Assembly: GCA_027592155.1 (NCBI GenBank)
Contig: JAQCKY010000164.1
Span: 1-6,044, forward strand
DNA from: Pseudomonadota bacterium
GTDB taxonomy: Bacteria > Pseudomonadota > Alphaproteobacteria > Rhodospirillales > UBA2165
Direction of reading: 5' to 3'
DNA: 6,044 nucleotides
The notes under the pieces were generated by a model. It did not search any database, was not told the DNA's origin, and saw only the letters and a program-made list of their open reading frames with translations. Shown here one piece after another: positions 1-5,887 of this stretch. Each line of letters begins with the position of its first letter. The first letter of the stretch is position 1. The position numbers and the translations under genes were made by a program.

Positions 1-885
1 TTCGGAACCGATGTCCTTTCCGCCTCCCGGCAAGACCCGAGGCTGCGGGAGATTAAAGGCGATCTGCGCGACGCCGAAATTGTCGCCGCATCGCTGGCGG
101 ATTGCAGCTACGTTATCCATTTGGCGTGCATATCCAACGATCCATCTTTCGAGTTAGACCCCGCCCTCGGGAGGTCGATAAACTACGACGCTTTCCGCCC
201 CTTGGTTCAGGCTGCGAAGAACGCCGGTGTAAGTCGCTTTATCTATGCTTCTTCCTCCTCGGTATATGGCATCAAGGACACCCTCGATGTGACGGAAGAG
301 CTGCCACTTGAACCATTGACCGACTACTCGAAGTTCAAAATGTTGTGCGAACATGTTTTAGCGGAAGAACGCGCACCGGGATTCGAGACATTGATTCTTC
401 GCCCGGCAACGGTCTGCGGTTACTCACCACGCTTGCGATTGGATCTAACCGTCAACATTCTTACCAATCACGCGGTTAACAACGGCCGCATCCGTGTTTT
501 CGGCGGAACGCAGAAACGTCCGAACATCCATATCGAAGACATCACGGATCTTTATATTCAAACCCTTGCCGCCCCGGCGAACCAAATCGACGGCAAGATT
601 TACAATGCCGGTTACGAGAATCACCAAGTTATCGAAATTGCAGAAATGGTACGGAATGCTGTCGGTAGCAGTGTCGATATCGCCGTTGAGGATACCGACG
701 ATCTGCGCTCCTATCACATTTCTTCTCAAAGAATCGCTGACGAACTCGGCTTTGTTCCGCGCGCGACAATCCCCGATGCCGTCGATAGTCTCCTTAATGC
801 GTTCAATAATGGCCGAATTCCGGCGGCAATGGACGATCCACGTTATTACAACATTCAAACGATGCAGAATTTAAGGCTGCAATGA
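1..885 (+). CDS. NAD-dependent epimerase/dehydratase (extended SDR), 5' partial
   Basis: This is the 3' part of an extended short-chain dehydrogenase/reductase acting on a nucleotide sugar in the cytoplasm. The reading frame is open from base 1 and gives 294 residues. The glycine-rich NAD-binding loop is missing, and I judge about 35-45 residues to be lost off the window edge. Seen in order are KGDLRD near residue 19, the HLACISNDPS segment around nt 118-147, the SSSSVYG active-site strand at nt 250-270, and the catalytic pair in YSKFK (Tyr at 325-327, Lys at 337-339). The substrate-side segments LRPATV, FGG and HIED follow, then a C-terminal SYHISS segment and ELGF helix. The stop overlaps the E1 alpha start by four bases (ATGA), so it is probably co-transcribed and translationally coupled with it. 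The fold and SDR activity are secure. Whether it is an epimerase, dehydratase or 4-reductase, and its substrate, cannot be told from sequence. Confidence 0.9.
   Translation, partial: FGTDVLSASRQDPRLREIKGDLRDAEIVAASLADCSYVIHLACISNDPSFELDPALGRSINYDAFRPLVQAAKNAGVSRFIYASSSSVYGIKDTLDVTEELPLEPLTDYSKFKMLCEHVLAEERAPGFETLILRPATVCGYSPRLRLDLTVNILTNHAVNNGRIRVFGGTQKRPNIHIEDITDLYIQTLAAPANQIDGKIYNAGYENHQVIEIAEMVRNAVGSSVDIAVEDTDDLRSYHISSQRIADELGFVPRATIPDAVDSLLNAFNNGRIPAAMDDPRYYNIQTMQNLRLQ
873..876 (+). promoter_or_regulatory. Ribosome binding site for E1 alpha
   Basis: AAGG lies five bases before the ATG at 882, inside the end of the upstream SDR gene. It supports that ATG as the start and fits coupled translation through the ATGA overlap. 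Confidence 0.5.
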
Positions 886-1847
886 CCGCTGCCTTAACCA
901 ATCTTTATCGTTCTATGCTTCTGATTCGCCGGGTCGAAGAGCGGATAGCGGAAGAGTACACTCAACAGGAAATGCGGTGTCCGGTTCATTTCTGCATCGG
1001 GCAGGAAGCAATCGCCTCTGGCGTGTGTGCGGCATTATCGCCCGATGACAAAGTGATGAGCGGCCACCGCAGCCATGGCCATTATCTCGCCAAAGGCGGC
1101 AACCTCGCGCGCATGATCGCCGAACTTTACGGCAAGGCGACAGGGTGTTGCAGCGGCAAGGGTGGCTCAATGCATCTGATTGACCTAGAGTGCGGTTTCC
1201 TTGGCGCAGCACCGATTGTCGGAAGCACAATCCCCATTGCCGTGGGTACGGCATTCGCGGCCCATTCGCGCAAGGAAGCGCGGATAACTGCCGTCTTTTT
1301 CGGCGATGCCGCAGTCGAATCAGGCGCATTCTATGAAAGCGCGAATTTCGCCTTGGTCCATAATCTGCCGGTCCTATTTGTCTGCGAAGACAATCTCTAT
1401 TCCGTATACACCCCCATGGCGCCCCGCCAACCGAACGGACGCGGCCTCTCGGAACTGGCAGCGGGGATCGGCTTAAAAACAGCAAAGGCTGACGGCAACG
1501 ACGTGACCATCGTCAAGAAATGTGCAGTACAAGCCGCAGATGACATCCGCGCGGGTGGCGGCCCGTGGTTCCTCGAATTTTCCACCTATCGATGGCTGGA
1601 GCATTGCGGCCCGCAGTACGACAATGACATTGGGTATCGTACACAGGCCGAATTTGAAGCCTGGCGGGCGAAATGTCCGGTTTCGCGAGCCAGATCTCAG
1701 CTTCTTAAGAGTGCGGCGATTGAGAAAGGTGCTTTGGATGCGATGGAACGCGAACTCTCCGCAATGATCGACGATGCTTTTTCTCAAGCGAAGGCCGCTC
1801 CCTTCCCTGCTCCCAAAGAGGCCCTCGAGCAAATCTACGCTGCTTGA
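882..1847 (+). CDS. TPP-dependent dehydrogenase E1 component, alpha subunit
   Basis: This is the alpha subunit (321 residues) of a two-subunit thiamine-diphosphate enzyme of the pyruvate/acetoin/branched-chain 2-oxo acid dehydrogenase E1 family. Members decarboxylate a 2-oxo acid and hold the acyl unit on TPP. Visible are IGQEA (39-43), GHRSHGHYLAKGG with its histidines (61-73), GKGGSMH (92-98), and the TPP/metal motif beginning GDAAVESG (141-148) and ending with EDN (169-171). The family usually has GDG at the first site; here it is GDA. The late loop reads TYRWLEHCGP (235-244), where dehydrogenases usually have TYRYxGHSxSDP; His241 is kept. The length matches bacterial acetoin-type alpha subunits, and there is no targeting extension. 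The start is the ATG in the ATGA overlap, with AAGG upstream. The beta subunit follows directly but no E2 or E3 gene does, and all neighbours are nucleotide-sugar enzymes. I therefore infer a role in sugar branching (compare AviB1/AviB2 of avilamycin) rather than central metabolism. The family is certain; the substrate is not. Confidence 0.93.
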   Translation: MTAALTNLYRSMLLIRRVEERIAEEYTQQEMRCPVHFCIGQEAIASGVCAALSPDDKVMSGHRSHGHYLAKGGNLARMIAELYGKATGCCSGKGGSMHLIDLECGFLGAAPIVGSTIPIAVGTAFAAHSRKEARITAVFFGDAAVESGAFYESANFALVHNLPVLFVCEDNLYSVYTPMAPRQPNGRGLSELAAGIGLKTAKADGNDVTIVKKCAVQAADDIRAGGGPWFLEFSTYRWLEHCGPQYDNDIGYRTQAEFEAWRAKCPVSRARSQLLKSAAIEKGALDAMERELSAMIDDAFSQAKAAPFPAPKEALEQIYAA

Positions 1848-2920
1848 AAGACGGAAGATTGTCGAACAGGACGCTAACATACGCGCACGCAATCAACGAA
1901 GCGCTCGATATTGCACTTGCGAGCGATCCCTCCGTTTATCTCATCGGATTGGGAACCCCCGATCCCAAAGGCGTATTCGGATCAACTAAAGGTCTTGTTG
2001 AAAAATTTGGCACTGCCCGAGTGCTGGATATGCCGGTGTCGGAGAACGCGCTCACCGGCGTGGTTCTCGGCTCGGCAATAGATGGCATGCGGCCCGTACT
2101 CACTCACCAAAGGGTCGATTTTTCCCTGGTCTCCTTCGAGCAAATCATCAATCAGGCAGCCAAATGGCGCTATATGTACGGCGGCAATGTTGGGGCGCCA
2201 CTGGTAATTAGGATGATTATCGGGCGCGGTTGGGGACAGGGCCCTCAGCACAGCCAGAGCCTGCAGTCCGTCTTTGCGCATATACCCGGCCTCAAGGTCG
2301 TAATGCCCTCAACCCCGGCTGATGCGAAAGGTCTGCTGCTGTCCGCCATTTTCGACGATGATCCGGTCGTATTTCTGGAGCATCGCTGGCTCTACAACAT
2401 CGAAGGCCCGGTGCCTGAGGGTGACGAGAGGGTACCCATCGGGCAACCGCGGATCGTTCGCTCAGGAAACGATATCACGATTGCCGCAACAAGCTACATG
2501 ACCATCGAAAGTCTCCGCGCGGCGGAGCTGTTGGCTGATATTGGCATCGAGGCCGAAGTGATAGACCTTAGAACTTTGAACCCATTCGATCATCAGGACG
2601 TCGTGAAATCGGTCAAACGAACGAACCATCTTATTGTCGCCGATACGAGTTGGCGGAATTGCGGGATTGCGGGAGAACTCGTCGCCAGGGTCTCAGAAGA
2701 CGCCTTTAGTTCCCTTGAGCAGCCACCACGCCGCGTTACCCTTCCGGACGCCCCAGTGCCAACCAGTCGTGCATTGACCGATGGCTTCTACCCTCACGCT
2801 ATTGACATCGCACGGCTTGCAGGAGAAATGTTGGGGCGCTCGACCTCGTCGCTCTCGGCTGCCGCGGAAAGTGCCGTGCCACTTGACGTGCCGGACAATA
2901 ATTTCAGGGGACCGTTTTGA
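1844..2920 (+). CDS. TPP-dependent dehydrogenase E1 component, beta subunit
   Basis: This is the beta subunit (358 residues from the TTG at 1844) that completes the TPP active site of the preceding alpha subunit. Visible are TYAHAINEAL (12-21), the conserved glutamate in MPVSEN (Glu67, expected to activate the TPP aminopyrimidine), INQAAKWRYMYGG (102-114), GQGPQHSQS (131-139) with the expected active-site His136, and VIDLRTLNPFD (239-249) at the start of the transketolase C-terminal domain. LPDAPVPTS (300-308) comes near the end. Family members are usually about 325 residues; a roughly 28-residue tail after residue 330 looks extra and is Ala/Ser-rich. No ATG fits. TTG 1844 makes a TTGA overlap with the alpha stop but has no good ribosome site; TTG 1859 would start at SNRTLTY, closer to typical members, but has GGAAG only one base away. 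The next gene overlaps its stop. The subunit call is very secure; the substrate and exact start are not. Confidence 0.93.
   Translation: MKDGRLSNRTLTYAHAINEALDIALASDPSVYLIGLGTPDPKGVFGSTKGLVEKFGTARVLDMPVSENALTGVVLGSAIDGMRPVLTHQRVDFSLVSFEQIINQAAKWRYMYGGNVGAPLVIRMIIGRGWGQGPQHSQSLQSVFAHIPGLKVVMPSTPADAKGLLLSAIFDDDPVVFLEHRWLYNIEGPVPEGDERVPIGQPRIVRSGNDITIAATSYMTIESLRAAELLADIGIEAEVIDLRTLNPFDHQDVVKSVKRTNHLIVADTSWRNCGIAGELVARVSEDAFSSLEQPPRRVTLPDAPVPTSRALTDGFYPHAIDIARLAGEMLGRSTSSLSAAAESAVPLDVPDNNFRGPF
2906..2911 (+). promoter_or_regulatory. Ribosome binding site deciding the dehydratase start
   Basis: AGGGGA is the best Shine-Dalgarno match seen at any gene junction here. It lies five bases before TTG 2917 and fourteen before ATG 2926, so its spacing favours the TTG start and the TTGA overlap with the beta subunit. 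The ATG remains possible. Confidence 0.5.
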
Positions 2921-3912
2921 CCACAATGAAGGTCGCCGTCCTTGGCAGTAATTCGTTTTCAGGCAGTGATTTCATCGATCTGCTCCTACAGGAAACCGAT
3001 GCCAATATTATGGGCTTGAGCCGGTCGCCGGAAAAATCGGCGTGTTTCCTACCCTACAAAAAACGAGAATCCAGCAGATTCAGATTCCACCAAGCGGACC
3101 TGACTAACGAGACAGAAAAGATTTTGGAACTGCTCGATGGCTTTCAACCATCACACATCGTGAATTTCGCGGCACAAAGCGAGGTTGGCCCGAGTTGGGA
3201 GCATCCGGACCACTGGATGGATACAAATATCACCGCGCTTGCCCGGTTGGTCTCTGCTTTATGCGAACGTCGTTATATTTCGCGCTATGTCCACATTTCA
3301 TCACCGGAGATCTACGGCCCCTGCCCTATACCGATCACGGAAGATGCACCTGTAAATCCGTCGACACCTTACGCTGTCTCCAAAGCTGCGGCGGATATGC
3401 TTCTCGATGTAATGTGCCGTTTCCGTCGTTTGCCGCTGGTCACCGTACGTGCGACCAATGTCTACGGAGCCCATCAGCAACTCTTTAAGTTAATACCGCG
3501 AAGCGTGATATATATCCGAAAAGGGCGTCTAATTTCGCTGCATGGAGGCGGCCGAGCCGTCAAATCCTACATTCATATCCGCGATGTGAGCCGAGGAACC
3601 ATGAGCGTTATGACCGAAGGTGAGGTCGGTGGCATTTATCACCTATCGCCGGACACAGGCGCACCTGTCCACGAAGTCGTGCGAATGATTTGCAATCTGA
3701 TGGGCAAGCGTTTCGAATCCGTCACGGAAACAACGGCGGAGCGCCTCGCGCAAGATGCTGCCTATGTGATTGATTCCTCATTAGCACGCAAAAAATTTGG
3801 TTGGGCTCCCACAATTGGCTTTGAAGACGGCCTGAAGGGCGTCGTCGAATGGGTCGACCAGAATTGGACGACGATACAAGCCGAACCGCTTGAGTATATC
3901 CATGCACGTTGA
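2917..3912 (+). CDS. NDP-sugar 4,6-dehydratase-like extended SDR
   Basis: This is a complete extended SDR (331 residues from TTG) most like dTDP-glucose/GDP-mannose 4,6-dehydratases, which oxidise C4, eliminate water across C5-C6 and yield a 4-keto-6-deoxy sugar nucleotide. Seen are the NAD-binding loop GSNSFSG (10-16), an acidic ADLTN strand end (60-64), AAQSEVGPSWEHP (85-97, like the AAQSHV segment of GDP-mannose dehydratases), the active-site strand SSPEIYG (128-134), and the catalytic YAVSK (Tyr152, Lys156). RATNVYG (178-184), LHGGGRAVKSYIHIRDV (208-224) and the C-terminal FGWAPTIGFEDGL segment follow. Glu131 is where dehydratases carry their elimination glutamate, supporting dehydratase rather than plain epimerase, but the preceding residue is Pro where RmlB has Asp and GMD has Ser. 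ATG 2926 is an alternative start that loses only three residues. Its stop overlaps the methyltransferase start by 11 bases. The family is sure; the nucleotide and sugar are unknown. Confidence 0.85.
   Translation: MTTMKVAVLGSNSFSGSDFIDLLLQETDANIMGLSRSPEKSACFLPYKKRESSRFRFHQADLTNETEKILELLDGFQPSHIVNFAAQSEVGPSWEHPDHWMDTNITALARLVSALCERRYISRYVHISSPEIYGPCPIPITEDAPVNPSTPYAVSKAAADMLLDVMCRFRRLPLVTVRATNVYGAHQQLFKLIPRSVIYIRKGRLISLHGGGRAVKSYIHIRDVSRGTMSVMTEGEVGGIYHLSPDTGAPVHEVVRMICNLMGKRFESVTETTAERLAQDAAYVIDSSLARKKFGWAPTIGFEDGLKGVVEWVDQNWTTIQAEPLEYIHAR
3892..3894 (+). promoter_or_regulatory. Weak ribosome binding site for the C-methyltransferase
   Basis: A minimal GAG lies seven bases before ATG 3902, inside the end of the dehydratase gene. 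It favours ATG 3902 over TTG 3890, which would overlap this site. The match is short, so translational coupling probably matters more. Confidence 0.3.
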
Positions 3913-5083
3913 TCGGTGCGCGCTCTGCGGCGGGGCTGCTCTTGAGACTGTCATTGAATTCGAGGAACTTCCGGTATCCGATACGTTATGTCGAACAGCG
4001 CCAAAGACTCCACCACCCGCTCACGATCAAAGTTTCGTTGCATGCCTCGAATGCGGACATTTTCAGTTGGGAACGTGGCTCGAACCCGATCACTTGTATG
4101 GCCAAGACTATGGTTACCGGACAAGCAACAGCATTTTAGGAAAAGTCGAGTTATCGTTTTTTATAAATGCTTTAGAAAAAAACCATGCCAAACAACATTA
4201 CCGGTGTGTCGTCGAAGTCGGGTGCAATGATCTGCATCTCCTCGAACGGTTTCGAGATAAAGGAAATTATTTGGCCGGTGTCGACCCGATACTGAGCGAT
4301 CCAACGATTCAGGTGCCTTCAGGAATTTCGGTTTTCCCATCGCGTCTCGATCAGGCCACGCTCGACAAGGCCTTACCCGAAGAGCCAGACCTGATTATTT
4401 GCCGCCATACGCTTGAACATATGGCTGACCCAGCGGGCACGCTTCGCCAGTTTATTGATTTACTGGCCCCGGACGGCATTGCGGTTGTGGAGATTCCTTG
4501 CCTCGATGCAATGTTTGCCCGTGGGCGTTACGACCAAATTTTTCATCAGCATTTGCACTACTTTTCGCGCCAAAGGATTGATGCCTGCATAGAAGCCGCC
4601 GGTGGTTCAATAGTGTGGCGAGCGACCTCGTGGCAGACATGGGGCGCCTATATTGTCGCTTTTTCAAAAGACGGCGCTGCAAATTCGATCCGCTCTCAAG
4701 AGCCCCAGTTGTTCGCAACGCCTGTGGAACTGCGTACCGGATACCGGAACTTCCAGACTTTCATGAAGGGATTGGGAGGGCATTTTCAAACCCTCACCCA
4801 TCTTGGACCGGTTCATGGATATGGCGCCGCGCAAATGCTGCCTATACTCGCGTGGCATCTCGGTACGGATTTTGAATGGATGGTATCGGTCTTAGACGAC
4901 GATCAGGGGAAACACGGAATGAGATACGCGAATCTTCCGGTCGGCATCGAATGTCCAGAAAGCGAAGATATTTGGAGAGACGCATCAATCATAGTGACCG
5001 CGGTTGACCACGCGACTACGCTAATCAGGCGCCTTAGCACATCGCGACCAAAGCAAATCGTCGTGCCATTGATGGCCATCTGA
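3902..5083 (+). CDS. SAM-dependent NDP-sugar C-methyltransferase-like protein
   Basis: The protein has 393 residues in the three-part layout of sugar C-methyltransferases such as TylC3, NovU and TcaB9. Residues 1-60 form a zinc-binding domain with CxxC pairs at Cys6/Cys9 and Cys48/Cys51, followed by CGHFQL. The SAM-binding core begins at VVEVGCND (103-110) and includes RHTLEHMADP (168-177) and VVEIPCLD (195-202). A C-terminal Rossmann-like domain begins at VHGYGAAQM (304-312), with LDDDQGKHG at 331-339. Family members methylate a ring carbon next to a keto group. The motif after the core reads IFHQH (213-217), where characterised members have IYHEH, so two proposed catalytic residues are changed. 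ATG 3902 is chosen over TTG 3890 because it is an ATG with a GAG seven bases upstream. The first gap of the block (24 bases) follows. A role on the dehydratase product is inferred; transfer to a non-sugar or a different position is possible. Confidence 0.85.
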   Translation: MHVDRCALCGGAALETVIEFEELPVSDTLCRTAPKTPPPAHDQSFVACLECGHFQLGTWLEPDHLYGQDYGYRTSNSILGKVELSFFINALEKNHAKQHYRCVVEVGCNDLHLLERFRDKGNYLAGVDPILSDPTIQVPSGISVFPSRLDQATLDKALPEEPDLIICRHTLEHMADPAGTLRQFIDLLAPDGIAVVEIPCLDAMFARGRYDQIFHQHLHYFSRQRIDACIEAAGGSIVWRATSWQTWGAYIVAFSKDGAANSIRSQEPQLFATPVELRTGYRNFQTFMKGLGGHFQTLTHLGPVHGYGAAQMLPILAWHLGTDFEWMVSVLDDDQGKHGMRYANLPVGIECPESEDIWRDASIIVTAVDHATTLIRRLSTSRPKQIVVPLMAI

Positions 5084-5095
5084 GGCCGGAGACGT

Positions 5096-5101
5096 AAAAG
5101 G
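5096..5101 (+). promoter_or_regulatory. Ribosome binding site for the classical SDR
   Basis: AAAAGG sits six bases before ATG 5108 in the only non-overlapping junction of the block (5084-5107). It fixes the start. The 24-base gap is too short to hold a convincing promoter or terminator, and none is seen. Confidence 0.5.
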
Positions 5102-5107
5102 TAGACT

Positions 5108-5887
5108 ATGGATCTTGGAATTACCGGTAAGAGAGCACTCGTGACCGCATCCGGCCGTGGCCTTGGCCGCGGGATAGCGGAAACCTTGGCTCGCGAGGGT
5201 GCGAAGATCTCCGTCGTCTCACGGACCAGCCAAGACATCGAAGAGCTACTAAACAAAATTGGCGGGGCTTCTGAGGGCCATATCGGATTTGCAACCGACT
5301 TAGAGGCCGCTGGCGGACCGCAATCGCTTCTGGACTACCTTCGAAGCAGCGATTTCTGGCCAATCGATATTGTCGTCCACAATCTGGGCGGGACTCTGAA
5401 CATCGCCGACCCTTTCTGCGACATCGAAGATTGGCGACGAGTCTGGCGAATCAACATGGAAGTCGCGCTTGAACTGAACCAGGAATTACTCCCGTCGATG
5501 CGGGAACGGGGCTGGGGGCGCGTCGTGCATATTTCCTCGATCGCCGCAGTCGAAAACCACGGACCTGTCCCCTACTGCAGCGTTAAGGCAGCGCTCAGCG
5601 CCTATTCAAGGTCGATGGGTCGCGTTCTCGCACCGGAAGGTGTGATCATGACCAGCGTTCTGCCAGGCGCCGTCTTCACCGAGGGCGGCTATTGGGATAT
5701 GGTGTCTCGGGAGCGCCCCGAGCATGTAGAAAAGTATTTGGCGGACCGAATGGCAATCAATCGATTCGGCAAAGTGGATGAAGTCTCCGGCGTCGTCGCT
5801 TTTCTGTGCTCCGACCACGCATCCTTCTGCGTCGGATCGATGGTCCCTGTAGACGGCGGCCAAGGCCGGGGGTTTTTCGGAACATGA
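5108..5887 (+). CDS. Classical short-chain dehydrogenase/reductase
   Basis: This is a complete 259-residue classical SDR of the FabG-like fold, an NAD(P)H-dependent ketone reductase or alcohol dehydrogenase. The cofactor loop is TASGRGLG (13-20, fitting TGxxxGxG with Ala in place of the first Gly). Arg39 in SRTS after the second strand is suggestive of NADP(H). HNLGG (91-95) replaces the usual NNAG. Asn116, Ser143/Ser144, Tyr156 and Lys160 (YCSVK) make up the expected catalytic set. The C-terminal part contains LPGAVFTEG (185-193), where classical members have PGxxxT, and ends in VPVDGGQG (247-254), the usual last motif. It has its own good ribosome site, and its stop overlaps the transketolase start as ATGA. 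In this setting it may reduce a ketone on a branch made by one of the TPP enzymes, or a keto-sugar ring carbon; this is inference. SDR assignment is certain; substrate unknown. Confidence 0.9.
   Translation: MDLGITGKRALVTASGRGLGRGIAETLAREGAKISVVSRTSQDIEELLNKIGGASEGHIGFATDLEAAGGPQSLLDYLRSSDFWPIDIVVHNLGGTLNIADPFCDIEDWRRVWRINMEVALELNQELLPSMRERGWGRVVHISSIAAVENHGPVPYCSVKAALSAYSRSMGRVLAPEGVIMTSVLPGAVFTEGGYWDMVSRERPEHVEKYLADRMAINRFGKVDEVSGVVAFLCSDHASFCVGSMVPVDGGQGRGFFGT

Noticed and set aside
445..858. Reverse-strand open frame (137 codons) opposite the first SDR
   Set aside because: It is an antisense shadow of a conserved reading frame with no family resemblance and no ribosome site that I can support.
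494..874. Same-strand open frame (126 codons) in another frame of the first SDR
   Set aside because: It overlaps the SDR C-terminal half, which reads as real protein. The alternative translation is Ser/Arg-rich with no domain.
913..1485. Long reverse-strand open frame (190 codons) opposite E1 alpha
   Set aside because: It lies wholly opposite a well-conserved gene, has an Arg/Cys/Pro-rich composition typical of an antisense shadow, and shows no recognisable motif.
2658..2673. Tandem ATTGCGGG repeat
   Set aside because: Only two 8-base copies, encoding an in-frame Asn-Cys-Gly-Ile-Ala-Gly stretch that matches the conserved Gly-rich end of the E1 beta family; chance or codon constraint.
882..2920. 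Housekeeping pyruvate or branched-chain dehydrogenase complex
   Set aside because: No E2 or E3 gene adjoins, the alpha regulatory loop is altered, and the genes on both sides are nucleotide-sugar enzymes. The family is right but the housekeeping role is not supported.
4157..4182. AT-only inverted repeat (six T, then seven A, around a short loop) that looks like a hairpin or terminator
   Set aside because: It lies inside the methyltransferase coding frame, the stem has almost no GC pairs and a mismatch, and no T-run follows a GC stem. It may just be a low-GC patch. The A7 run could be slippage-prone but the frame is intact.
5084..5107. Internal promoter or terminator in the 24-base gap
   Set aside because: Only a ribosome binding site is visible; there is no hairpin with a T-run, nor room for a -35/-10 pair.
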